Made by a program: the position numbers and the translations under genes
Notes under the pieces: generated by a model
The model's input: only the letters and a program-made list of their open reading frames with translations
The model's database searches: none
Told to the model about the DNA's origin: nothing
Assembly (NCBI GenBank): GCA_910588195.1
Contig: CAJUPN010000007.1
Span: 1-64,000, forward strand
Direction: 5' to 3'
DNA length: 64,000 nucleotides
Origin: an uncultured Bacilli bacterium
Lineage (GTDB): Bacteria > Bacillota_I > Bacilli_A > RF39 > UBA660
In this document: piece by piece, positions 1-8,217 of the stretch
Layout of the letters: each line of letters opens with the position of its first letter
How positions within the stretch are numbered: the stretch's first letter is position 1

Positions 1-17
1 ATAGCAGGTGGTTTTTT

Positions 18-36
18 GTTTAACGGAACGTTAAAC
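18..36. repeat. Perfect inverted repeat near window start
   Basis: Eight-base arms GTTTAACG and CGTTAAAC are separated by three bases. There is no T-tract directly after it on either strand, so it is more like an operator or the stem of a terminator for a gene outside the window than a complete terminator. Function is unknown. Confidence 0.35.
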
Positions 37-54
37 ACCCTTAAAGGTTAATAA

Positions 55-82
55 AAAGAAATCTATTTTTTAGATTTCTTTT
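55..82 (-). terminator. Terminator of InlB-repeat gene
   Basis: Arms AAAGAAATCT/AGATTTCTTT enclose a short A-rich loop and are followed by a T-run on the minus strand. The stem overlaps the stop codon of the gene at 63-761. Confidence 0.75.
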
Positions 83-761
83 TCCATTTAGCAACTAAAG
101 TAATATCATCTTTAACTTTTTTATCAAAGTTATATTTTTTTCCATTAACTTGCCATTCAACAAAAGTATAGCCTTTTCTTGTTGGATTTTTTGGCTTTTT
201 AATTTTATCGTTCTTTAGTACTTCTAATTCTTTTATTTTAGTGCCATTTTTTGCATCTATTTTAACTTGATAATAAACTTCTTTTATTTTTGCTTCATCA
301 ATTTCTTGTTCAAAGTTAACTTTTATATCTTTCTCATTGGTATGAAATAGTTTAATTAATTCTTCTTCTGTATAACGATTATTCCAGTTAGTCGTAATTT
401 CTATTTTATTTTTACTAGTATTATAAATTATATCATTGATTACTTCAATTATATCTTTATTAGCATATTCTTCTTTTTCTTCATTGGTATTTAAATCGAC
501 AACTTTTGTAACAGTATTTCTGATTAAACCACATGTTTTAACTTTTTCATCTGTTGTACAAGAATGAAATTTTTCTTTTAGTGATATTCTCATTACACTA
601 TCGCCTTTTATATATATTTTATAATTGTTTTCAATCTTGTTAATAACAACTGATGCTTTCTCATAATTAGTATTATCAATTAAAAGAACACCAAAGCAAA
701 GTGACGCTGAAAAGACCATTATTGAAACTGATAAAGCTAGTACCTTCTTATGTACTTTCAT
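63..761 (-). CDS. Secreted/anchored protein with C-terminal InlB-type B-repeat
   Basis: The 232-aa product begins with a positively charged, hydrophobic N-terminus (about residues 6-27), which is a signal peptide or single membrane anchor. The middle (30-185) is not recognised. Residues about 188-230 match the Listeria-Bacteroides (Flg_new/InlB B-repeat) module by the pattern NPTRKGYTF, W, YNFDKKV and TLVAKW, a small beta-grasp-like repeat common in surface proteins of gut Firmicutes. The start is supported by GGAGGGG six bases upstream and a TTGCAA-N17-TAATAT promoter. It is a single-gene unit with its own terminator. It probably sits outside the membrane; its ligand is unknown. Confidence 0.75.
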   Translation of the reverse strand: MKVHKKVLALSVSIMVFSASLCFGVLLIDNTNYEKASVVINKIENNYKIYIKGDSVMRISLKEKFHSCTTDEKVKTCGLIRNTVTKVVDLNTNEEKEEYANKDIIEVINDIIYNTSKNKIEITTNWNNRYTEEELIKLFHTNEKDIKVNFEQEIDEAKIKEVYYQVKIDAKNGTKIKELEVLKNDKIKKPKNPTRKGYTFVEWQVNGKKYNFDKKVKDDITLVAKWKKKSKK

Positions 762-784
762 GACAACCCCTCCGTTATGTGTCT

Positions 785-813
785 ATATTACATCTTTTTT
801 GATAATTTTGCAA
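785..813 (-). promoter_or_regulatory. Sigma-A-type promoter for InlB-repeat gene
   Basis: On the minus strand TTGCAA (808-813) and TAATAT (785-790) are separated by 17 bases, just upstream of the gene at 63-761. Confidence 0.6.
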
Positions 814-846
814 TTCAATATAAAATTTTAACACTTGTTTACATAG

Positions 847-872
847 AAAAAGAGGCTTTTTTATCTTGCCTC
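847..872 (-). terminator. Terminator of spoVS
   Basis: GAGGC/GCCTC stem with an A-rich loop followed by TTTTTC on the minus strand; the stem uses the last codons of spoVS. Confidence 0.65.
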
Positions 873-1121
873 AACGATTAATCTGATAGCAGTTTTTTCT
901 TCTCCCTCAATTGTGATATCTGAAAAAGCTGGTATAACTATTAAATTTTTACCACTTGGAGCTACAAAACCTCTAGCAATACAGATAGCTTTAATAGCTT
1001 GATTTAAACTACCTGCTCCTATAGTTTGAATTTCTACACTTCCAATACTTCTAAATACATTGGCAATCGCTCCTGCTACTTTACTAGGATTGGATTTGCT
1101 TGATACTTTTAATATTTCCAT
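861..1121 (-). CDS. spoVS: Stage V sporulation protein S family (SpoVS)
   Basis: The 86-aa product is co-linear with SpoVS over its whole length: MEILKVSSKSNPSKVAGAI at the start, an Alba-like core, then a TIEGEEKTAIRLIVEA tail. In Bacillus SpoVS affects septum placement, spore coat assembly and germination; in non-spore-formers its relatives are thought to bind nucleic acid. The first in-frame ATG, six bases upstream, lies only three bases from AAGGA. The second ATG (MEILKV) sits nine bases from it and matches the family start, so I use that one. It is a stand-alone gene with its own terminator. SpoVS hints at sporulation ancestry but does not prove spore formation. Confidence 0.92.
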   Translation of the reverse strand: MEILKVSSKSNPSKVAGAIANVFRSIGSVEIQTIGAGSLNQAIKAICIARGFVAPSGKNLIVIPAFSDITIEGEEKTAIRLIVEAR

Positions 1122-1196
1122 AATCATTTTTCCTTTCTAGTTATATATATGAGTCCAGTATTTAGAGTATTACCAATATTTTTTAAGATAGAAAAA

Positions 1197-2156
1197 TTAT
1201 TTTTTTAAATCATTTAAGTTAATATTCCATTTAGGGGGATAAAAATATTCTAAGTTTCCTTTACTTATATATTTCTTTTTTATTCTAACCCTATTACTTT
1301 TTAAATCTGGAATTTTAGCTCGACAATATTTATCGACTTCACAAAATAAATTTTGACAATCAATATACTGTAGATTTCTTGAACCTAGTTTCTTAAATTC
1401 AATTCCAAGTCTTTTAAACTCTTCTTCTTGATGTTCACACATCCACTTTATTACTTCTTCTTCACTCATATCACCAAGATCATAAAAACACTTTTTTATT
1501 CCTCTTTTAGATCCTGGACCAACTATAGTAAATTCAGTCTCTTTAAAATCGACAACTTCACTGTAATTTATATCAGTAATTAATTGATAAGCCATGAAGT
1601 TTCCTATTAAGGGATATCTCCTTAGGTAGTTAAATGCCTCTTCCATATTTTTAGAACTTATAATTTCTTTAGCTAAATTATCTTCTATAAACATTTTTTT
1701 AAGTAATGCTAAATGATTTTCGTGCTTTCTATTAAATCCAAAAGCCTTGTTAGCACAAGATATATAAGCATCATTATAAATTTTCTTATTATTTGATATA
1801 GCATCTTCTAAAATAGTTTTGCATTTATTAAAATCGAAATTTAAAAGTTTTATATCTCCCATTTCGGATGTTAATAATTCCCATGTAGATTCTTTATTAA
1901 ATAATTTAAATAAAATTATTCTAAATATCATATCTTCATCGGAATATTTATTTCCATTATATATAACATTTTTTATTAAATATTGGGAAACACGATCACT
2001 TGCTCGATAAGAATTACAGAATTTATATTCTTTTAAAATAGGATCATTAGTCCATTTTTCTTGCTCACAATTATTTAATTTGTTATAAAAAATATTTTGT
2101 CTTTCAGCAGCAAAATACCAGTATAAATTATATACTTCTTCTCTTCTTTTAAACAT
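1197..2156 (-). CDS. Stand-alone 5-hmdU DNA kinase helical-domain protein (hypermodified-thymine pathway family)
   Basis: The 319-aa protein matches the family with the HMUDK helical domain seen in phage thymine-hypermodification enzymes. Recognisable blocks are YWYFAAERQNIFYNKL near residue 11, YRASDRVSQYLIKNVIY near 51, FRIILFKLFNKESTWE near 78, RYPLIGNF, the ISY/VVDF stretch, GPGSKRGIKKCF near 215, DCQNLFCEVDKYCR near 267, and a C-terminal YPPKWNIN. Phage members phosphorylate or process 5-hydroxymethyluracil in DNA; stand-alone chromosomal copies have no established role. No P-loop kinase domain is attached here, and the neighbours do not point to a modification cluster. The start is taken at the ATG preceded by TAGGTG at seven-base spacing, three codons inside the longest frame. 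The family call is fairly firm; the function is not. Confidence 0.7.
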   Translation of the reverse strand: MFKRREEVYNLYWYFAAERQNIFYNKLNNCEQEKWTNDPILKEYKFCNSYRASDRVSQYLIKNVIYNGNKYSDEDMIFRIILFKLFNKESTWELLTSEMGDIKLLNFDFNKCKTILEDAISNNKKIYNDAYISCANKAFGFNRKHENHLALLKKMFIEDNLAKEIISSKNMEEAFNYLRRYPLIGNFMAYQLITDINYSEVVDFKETEFTIVGPGSKRGIKKCFYDLGDMSEEEVIKWMCEHQEEEFKRLGIEFKKLGSRNLQYIDCQNLFCEVDKYCRAKIPDLKSNRVRIKKKYISKGNLEYFYPPKWNINLNDLKK

Positions 2157-2187
2157 TTTTAACACCTACTTTTATTTTTAAAGTAAA

Positions 2188-2211
2188 AAGAGCACATTTA
2201 AGCACTCTTTT
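2188..2211 (-). terminator. Terminator of second Cys-rich operon
   Basis: AGAG/CTCT-based stem with a T-run on the minus strand directly after the stop codon at 2213. It ends the four-gene unit that begins at 8106. Confidence 0.5.
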
Positions 2212-2212
2212 T

Positions 2213-2647
2213 TTAAACTCTTGGTTTATATTTACTATTAGTATAAAGGATTCCAGTTAAGCGATTTACTACAGCAGCTTGATCATCTTTAGCACCTTGA
2301 TTTTGTCCAAATGCTGTTTTATTTGTACTTGTAGCAATTGATACACTTGCTGCTGGTGGTTCTTCATAAATATCATAGAATGAGATTGTATATTTTTTAT
2401 TAATATTAACTGTTTCTGAAAATCTTCTTATGAAGTTTTCTGTAAATTTCTCTGCATTCATCTTTAATTCACCAGTATCACGATAATAACCGTAATCGAC
2501 AGCTTCATACATACTAGCTTCTAATACTTCCTTAATCATATAATAGTCTTGTTCATTTGTTGTTGTATAGTTTTGTAAAAGAATCATTACACTCATAATT
2601 GAAATTCCTAATACAACTATCCAATATCCCCATAAACTTTCTTTCAT
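2213..2647 (-). CDS. Small single-pass membrane protein at end of Cys-rich envelope operon
   Basis: A 144-aa protein with one N-terminal transmembrane helix (about residues 8-26) and an extracytoplasmic domain of about 115 residues. The topology and size resemble minor pilin-like or DUF5411-type proteins, but I recognise no diagnostic motif, and no prepilin cleavage site is obvious. It lies ten bases downstream of the 1111-aa secreted protein and is the last gene of the operon, so it is probably a partner of the envelope proteins encoded there. Function unknown. Confidence 0.6.
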   Translation of the reverse strand: MKESLWGYWIVVLGISIMSVMILLQNYTTTNEQDYYMIKEVLEASMYEAVDYGYYRDTGELKMNAEKFTENFIRRFSETVNINKKYTISFYDIYEEPPAASVSIATSTNKTAFGQNQGAKDDQAAVVNRLTGILYTNSKYKPRV

Positions 2648-2657
2648 CCTATTTCAC

Positions 2658-5600
2658 CTACCATCTTCCCTTAGTTGATTGAGTTTCTCTTACACTTTGA
2701 AGTGATTTTGGAGAACTCCAAATGTTTACTCTGTGTTCTACACCATCGTATTTTACAAATCCTTTTTCTAGATTTTCAATAAAGTAACTTTTACATTGTG
2801 TACATCCTACTCCACCACCATTTAATGTGTTAGTTTGTGGATTAGTAGGACATTCACAGTGAAGGTTGAAATCGGCATAACCGTTTTCATCTTCAACTGA
2901 TCTATTATAATTCTTTATTTGTCGCATATCTCTAGAATTAACTGTAATTTGGTAAGACACATTCTCTGGAGCATAAGTTGAAACTGAAGCTCCTTTGTCT
3001 TGAATTTCTTTCATAACTTCTTGACCTCTTGAAGTCTCAGTCCAATTATGTGCTATTTTTCCTGCTTCTGCATCTGTTCCTGTTGGGAATAAATCGGCAG
3101 GATCTGCAACTTTAAAGACGAATAAATCATATCCTTCTTTATTTATATCACAATCTTCTTCATTAACAGTTGTATCTGTTCCATTTGAACCATTACATTT
3201 TCCAGTTTGAACTAATTCGTGTTCTACATGAATTTTACAAGTTATTGTTGTTCCAAGATCCTCGGGACTCTCTGCTGAACATGTATCTGATCCTCGTTTA
3301 AAGAATTCTGTAAATCCACCCTTATGTCCGATATTATTAATATCCCAGTAAGTTTGGTATGTTCCATCAAATGTAGATAAATATATCTTATATTCACGGT
3401 TATGAACAGTATGATTAAATACTGATGTTTCTGATGATATACCAGAAGGAACTAATGTATATATATCTTTATCTTTTTCTGTCCATTTACATGTAGCATG
3501 ATATTTTGCATCGGTTGTAAATAATTTTTCTGCCTTATATTCTCGATCATAATACTTATTTAAATTTAATCCATGTTCTTCATATTCTAATGGAACATCT
3601 TTATCAAAGTCATGCATTTTTTCTGATCCATTTGAGTAAACTCCAGAATATCTATCTGGTTTTATCTCATCTACATCAGTCTCATCTTTATCATATAAAG
3701 TTTCATATTCACATGTTCTATCAAATTCTACTGCTAAAGTATCAAGAACTGCTTTTCCATCTTCAGCTAAGTATACTTGTGAATATCGGAATAAAACATC
3801 TGGTGTGAAGCTATAATGTTTCTCAGCATCTTTTCCGTCATAGGATACATTTTCACCTAGTCTACTCTTAGTATCGTCAAAATAGAAATCACATTCATCT
3901 ATCTTATGTTCTAGAGTATCTGCTTCTTTTGTTGCTATTTCATAAGCTGATTTAGCATTGTCTTTAGCATTTTTAATTGTTTCAATTACTTCTTCTGGAT
4001 TTTCACTTCTATATGAACCATTGTGTGCTACAAAAGCTGGTCCTGAGTAAGATACATTTCCTAAACCACAGTTTGATGCAGCAGCACTTCTAGCAGCGTC
4101 ATATGCAGCCTTAGCTTCTTCATATTTGTATAAGCTATGTGGTTCATGTGGTTCTTTTAAAGTACTTCCACGAACTATTTCTACTCTTGTATAATGATCA
4201 TCTTTTAAGTCTACTGTATAGTAGCTATATTTATTACCAAATGACCATCTATAATAGGTATAATCAAATGTCGCACTTCCTGTACTAGTCCTTTTAGTTG
4301 GAGGATTAGTTGAGTAATCTGTTGAACTACAAGTAGTATTTATAGTTCCTGTCTCATGTATTGTTTCCTTTGTTGGTAAAGCATCTTGATAATTCTTTTC
4401 CATTGATGCTTGCTTTTGGAATTCATTATATTGTTCAACTTGACGTTTTACTGTTTCTGCATACTTTTTACGCCATTCATTATAATAAACTTTTACTCTA
4501 CATCTTCTAAATCCTTCAATATACGGTGATGTTGTCCCTTGTGATGTTTTACTTAAAGTAAAGTATCTTCCAGATGTTGCTGTTATAGCTTGTGGAACTT
4601 CCATTGTTACTCTTTCTGTACAGTAAAGATCACAGTATTCGTTTAAATTTTCTTTATAGCGATCATTTTCACATCGATCTTTAAAGAAATCGACTTGTAG
4701 TTCACTGTCATAGCAGAAAATATCATCCAGTTCATTATCTATTACTTTAGAGAATGGTGAATCATCACAACAGTTATGAACATCAATTACTGGTGGTGTT
4801 GGTGGCACTGATGGTGTACAACAATCAGGATTTTCTTCAACACACAATTCTTTATATGCATCTTGCCATTCTTTAGGCATCGATGATATTTGACTTTCTA
4901 ATATCTTACAGCATCCTGCTCCACCTGATCCACGATCTGTGAAAGCATAATCTTGAATACTTTTAAATCCACTAGGTATTATTAAATCTCCAGGGTATAT
5001 TTTATTATCGTAAGAAAACTTTCCATTTACATAGGAACATGAATTACAATATTCCCCAGGGTCATTTGCCCAGTCAACTGCTATACCAAATCCAGCAGTT
5101 GATAAAAGGTCTGATGCACTTTGAATTTTAAAACTATTTTTAGAAACTCCTGATGCACCTTTATAAGCTGCTATTTCTCTTTCATAATAGATTGCATAAG
5201 CTAAGCTATTAGTATTAGTAAGACCTACTCCTCCAGGGATAGAGCCATCAAAGAAATGGTAAGAATCTGCTAATGTTCCAAAATAATTAGCATATCCTCC
5301 ACCAACTTTTCCTGACCAAAAGAAAAGTGGTTCCATTACAATAAATATTTCTTCTCCAGTGTTACACCCTTCAGCAATTTTATAAATTAAATCATCAGCA
5401 CTAAATCCACCACTTACTTCTGCAACAGCTCTTATAAAAGAATTTACATCAGCTGCATAAGTTTCATTTCCTGGTCTTGTAAGGCCTAAAAAGAAGTTAA
5501 GTTCGCCACTGAAACCAGCTTGAATATTACCACCAGTGTAGCCACTTTCTCTTAGTGAGCTTCTGTGAGTTGAACCTTCAGTTTTAATATACTTATTATA

Positions 5601-5993
5601 AGCTGCTACTACAGCACTGAAGCGTTTAAAATTTGACTGTGAACTTTGCCCTGCTGCATAGTTTCCGCCACCAGCAAGAGCAACTTTATTTCTATCGCCA
5701 CTAAAAGAGTTATAAGTAGTATTTATTCCATCTTTTCCAGGTTTAACATAAGTTACATAATCAAAACTTTGATTACCAGATGCTGGAACAACATGTCCTG
5801 ATGCATCTACAAATGTTATACGAACACCAGCAAGTGATGATGATCTTACAATTCCTGAACAATTTGGACTACAGGAATTTACTATACCTGTACCACCACC
5901 TTGTTCACCAGATGAATCACTCACTGCGAGTACAAGAGTTGGAGATATCATAAATAATATTAATGTTATAAATATAATGTTGATTTTTTTCAT
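2658..5993 (-). CDS. Large cysteine-rich secreted surface protein (paralogue of gene at 8218-11445)
   Basis: About 1111 aa with a signal peptide (MKKINIIFITLILF...VLA) and roughly 30 cysteines, many as CC or CxxC pairs. There is no C-terminal membrane helix or LPXTG motif. Blocks shared with the 1075-aa paralogue include NEYCD-YCTERVT, AITATSGRYF, SPYIEG-RRCR, FRYSQVYL, the SYQ-TVNSRDM-QIKNYNR segment and a C-terminal CxC...CxxC cluster. The N-terminal 400 residues differ from the paralogue. The start is the ATG six bases after AAGGTGAT, three codons inside the longest frame. It is the third gene of the four-gene operon, between a bitopic propeller-like protein and a small membrane protein. 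I recognise no named family; the likely role is an extracellular, disulfide-stabilised surface component. Confidence 0.8.
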   Translation of the reverse strand: MKKINIIFITLILFMISPTLVLAVSDSSGEQGGGTGIVNSCSPNCSGIVRSSSLAGVRITFVDASGHVVPASGNQSFDYVTYVKPGKDGINTTYNSFSGDRNKVALAGGGNYAAGQSSQSNFKRFSAVVAAYNKYIKTEGSTHRSSLRESGYTGGNIQAGFSGELNFFLGLTRPGNETYAADVNSFIRAVAEVSGGFSADDLIYKIAEGCNTGEEIFIVMEPLFFWSGKVGGGYANYFGTLADSYHFFDGSIPGGVGLTNTNSLAYAIYYEREIAAYKGASGVSKNSFKIQSASDLLSTAGFGIAVDWANDPGEYCNSCSYVNGKFSYDNKIYPGDLIIPSGFKSIQDYAFTDRGSGGAGCCKILESQISSMPKEWQDAYKELCVEENPDCCTPSVPPTPPVIDVHNCCDDSPFSKVIDNELDDIFCYDSELQVDFFKDRCENDRYKENLNEYCDLYCTERVTMEVPQAITATSGRYFTLSKTSQGTTSPYIEGFRRCRVKVYYNEWRKKYAETVKRQVEQYNEFQKQASMEKNYQDALPTKETIHETGTINTTCSSTDYSTNPPTKRTSTGSATFDYTYYRWSFGNKYSYYTVDLKDDHYTRVEIVRGSTLKEPHEPHSLYKYEEAKAAYDAARSAAASNCGLGNVSYSGPAFVAHNGSYRSENPEEVIETIKNAKDNAKSAYEIATKEADTLEHKIDECDFYFDDTKSRLGENVSYDGKDAEKHYSFTPDVLFRYSQVYLAEDGKAVLDTLAVEFDRTCEYETLYDKDETDVDEIKPDRYSGVYSNGSEKMHDFDKDVPLEYEEHGLNLNKYYDREYKAEKLFTTDAKYHATCKWTEKDKDIYTLVPSGISSETSVFNHTVHNREYKIYLSTFDGTYQTYWDINNIGHKGGFTEFFKRGSDTCSAESPEDLGTTITCKIHVEHELVQTGKCNGSNGTDTTVNEEDCDINKEGYDLFVFKVADPADLFPTGTDAEAGKIAHNWTETSRGQEVMKEIQDKGASVSTYAPENVSYQITVNSRDMRQIKNYNRSVEDENGYADFNLHCECPTNPQTNTLNGGGVGCTQCKSYFIENLEKGFVKYDGVEHRVNIWSSPKSLQSVRETQSTKGRW

Positions 5994-6007
5994 GAATATC
6001 ACCTTAT

Positions 6008-7393
6008 TTAACCTATTCTACTTATCATAATTGATGGAGTCTCTGAACCATATGAGTAAACCTCATATATTGCACCATCAATGTAAAAACTATTTAAAAG
6101 CATACCTTCTGGATAAGAATATTTAAAAGAATCTAACATAATTCTTTTACTTATTTTTAATGTAGAATCATATATATCATATATTGATGAAAATAATGTT
6201 TTAGTGTTAACGATTAAACTTTCTTCATCATTTTTAATTTCTTCTACATATATTTCATTAGTTAAATCATCACTTGAGAAAAATTCGTCATCTTTGTACT
6301 TTTCTTTAAAAGCAGCATCGTCTTCAAGTTTTATTTTACTATAATCAAATTTATTTATTAATTTGTTGTTAGCATCAAATTTATATACTTGATTTCTTGT
6401 ATAAGCTACAAATCCATCTAAGTAATTATTTATACGTATGGTTTCTTCTGTTTTTAAATTATTAAGATCTGTCATTTCTTCTACAACAGCTGATGCTGAA
6501 TTTGCTTCAACTAAGACTGTATAAAACTTAAGAGAATTGTTAACCACTAGTTTTATCTTATCATCTATTTTTGTTCCAGTTTGATAATTTAGGTATGAAG
6601 AATTATCAATATATTTTGATAAAGTCACTTCATTTTTAGATTCTTTTAATTCTTCATCGGTGAAAACAACTTTTATATCAGAAGAATTACTAGTAATAAC
6701 TGCTATTTTATTATTAGTAGCTATGACGTCTTTTATTTTTCCCTCAAAATCACTTAAAATATTTTTAGTTGTAACTACTTTTCCATTATCTTGAACTTTT
6801 ATAGCGATTAATGAAGTCTTATCATTCTTTTTAGAACTTCCAAAAATATAATAATTTTTGTTGATAAAGATAGTTTTATAAACATTTATTTTTCCATATT
6901 CTTTATCATTTAACTTTGTTAACCATTCTAGTTTACCATTTTTATTTATTACAGAAATAAAGGGATTTTCCGATAATGGTCCAGATGTTATAACAAAAGA
7001 ATTATTTAAATAATCAGCTTGCGTATTAGATAATAAAATTCCTTCTTTATAATAATCAGATACCAAGTTATATGTAACCGCTATATTGCTATTTTTCTTA
7101 CTGTTTAAATCATCAGCTGTAGATGCTTTATCATTAAAATCTACTATTCCAATATCTAAACTCTCATTACTTGGTAAATCAGGAACTATAACATCTCTTG
7201 ATTTACTAAAGAATATCATATAGACCAAAATAGCTATCAGTAAGATAAGAATAAGAAATGCTCCAATTAAATAAAAGTGTTCTTTTCTAATTGGCTTTTT
7301 TTCTTTTTCTAAGCCCATTTTAATATGTTTTTCTTCTTCTTTGTAATTCTTTATTTCTTTCTTTTCTTCTTTAGTTTTTTCAATTTTTCTCAT
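6008..7393 (-). CDS. Bitopic membrane protein with extracytoplasmic propeller-like domain
   Basis: A 461-aa protein with a highly charged cytoplasmic N-terminus (about residues 1-40, Lys/Glu-rich), one transmembrane helix at about 42-62 and a large outside domain. That domain carries repeated short strands of the type ITSGPLSENPFI, YIFGSS and IAVITSNSSDIK, suggesting a beta-propeller-like fold. Its ATG overlaps the stop codon of the 238-aa gene by four bases (ATGA), so translation is probably coupled. The topology is shared with the 375-aa protein at 22446-23573. Function unknown; context places it in an envelope assembly with the two Cys-rich giants. Confidence 0.6.
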   Translation of the reverse strand: MRKIEKTKEEKKEIKNYKEEEKHIKMGLEKEKKPIRKEHFYLIGAFLILILLIAILVYMIFFSKSRDVIVPDLPSNESLDIGIVDFNDKASTADDLNSKKNSNIAVTYNLVSDYYKEGILLSNTQADYLNNSFVITSGPLSENPFISVINKNGKLEWLTKLNDKEYGKINVYKTIFINKNYYIFGSSKKNDKTSLIAIKVQDNGKVVTTKNILSDFEGKIKDVIATNNKIAVITSNSSDIKVVFTDEELKESKNEVTLSKYIDNSSYLNYQTGTKIDDKIKLVVNNSLKFYTVLVEANSASAVVEEMTDLNNLKTEETIRINNYLDGFVAYTRNQVYKFDANNKLINKFDYSKIKLEDDAAFKEKYKDDEFFSSDDLTNEIYVEEIKNDEESLIVNTKTLFSSIYDIYDSTLKISKRIMLDSFKYSYPEGMLLNSFYIDGAIYEVYSYGSETPSIMISRIG

Positions 7394-8106
7394 ATCTCAT
7401 ACCTCTTCAGTCTAATAATTAAAAGTATAATTACTCCAATATCTAATAAAACTCCAATAATCAGTCCAATTATAATTGCTAATTTAACCATTTGCTGTTT
7501 TTTTACTTTTTCTAAGGCTTCATCATTTTGCTTGCATGTAATACAAGCAGTAGTTGTTGTTATTTTCTTTTTAGTAAATTGATTGTTGATTTTTTCTATT
7601 ATATCTTCTCTTGTTTCTTGAAAATATCTATTTATCCAAGTTTTACAATAAGTATAATCCAACATAACATCATTTTTACAAATCGCTATTTCACTTAAAT
7701 CATTATATCTAGGCTTAGAAATATTTATTTTTCTAAATTCATCATTACAACCATATTTATTGGCTCTAATGTGTACAACATAATTAATGATTGTAGCTGT
7801 ATCATGTACTTCAAATTTGTAATTGTTATTAGCCGTCATATTATTATAAATTAATATTTCACTATCGTTTATATCATTGGTTATTACTGCATATATTTCA
7901 TCAGTTATGTTATAAACAGATATTTCAAAATAGTATTTACCATTTTCATCTTTTTTTATTGTATAGTTAGCATCAGCATTATATGCGGCTTTGCTAAGAG
8001 CTGCTTTAGATTTATAATTGCAAGTCGTGTCCTCTTCTGCAAAAGCTTCTATATTAATTAGAAAAAAAGATGTGATAACTAATAAAAAACCTATTAATTT
8101 TTTCAT
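7390..8106 (-). CDS. Bitopic envelope protein with juxtamembrane CxxC (paralogue of 12394-13125)
   Basis: 238 aa: signal peptide (1-23), extracytoplasmic domain, conserved TACITC motif at about residue 185 and a C-terminal transmembrane helix with a short basic tail ending YEI. The segment YYFEISVYNITDEIYAVI matches FKISVYNITEKLFVSV in the protein encoded at 12394-13125, so the two are clear paralogues. The 311-aa protein at 11442-12377 is a more distant relative. It is the first gene of the second operon, with GAGGAT six bases before the ATG and a consensus promoter at 8132-8160. No known family recognised. Confidence 0.65.
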   Translation of the reverse strand: MKKLIGFLLVITSFFLINIEAFAEEDTTCNYKSKAALSKAAYNADANYTIKKDENGKYYFEISVYNITDEIYAVITNDINDSEILIYNNMTANNNYKFEVHDTATIINYVVHIRANKYGCNDEFRKINISKPRYNDLSEIAICKNDVMLDYTYCKTWINRYFQETREDIIEKINNQFTKKKITTTTACITCKQNDEALEKVKKQQMVKLAIIIGLIIGVLLDIGVIILLIIRLKRYEI

Positions 8107-8131
8107 ATCTATCCTCTTTACCCTTATAGAA

Positions 8132-8160
8132 ATTATAACAAATTACGACTAGTTATACAA
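8132..8160 (-). promoter_or_regulatory. Promoter of second Cys-rich envelope operon
   Basis: Minus-strand TTGTAT (8155-8160) and TATAAT (8132-8137), exactly 17 bases apart, 26 bases upstream of the ATG at 8106. It lies between the terminator of the first operon and the first gene of the second. Confidence 0.8.
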
Positions 8161-8177
8161 TACTTTAAGAAAAACAA

Positions 8178-8210
8178 AAAGATATAACTTTTTTATTTAG
8201 TTATATCTTT
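8178..8210 (-). terminator. Terminator of first Cys-rich envelope operon
   Basis: Perfect 12-bp arms AAAGATATAACT/AGTTATATCTTT, then TTGTTTTTC on the minus strand, eight bases after the stop codon of the 1075-aa gene. Confidence 0.85.
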
Positions 8211-8217
8211 AATATTT

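Noticed and set aside
3590..3808. Plus-strand open frames inside the large minus-strand genes (for example 3590-3808, 7325-7582, 44143-44391)
   Set aside because: They are opposite-strand shadows of real genes, with no ribosome binding site and low-complexity hydrophobic or His-rich translation.
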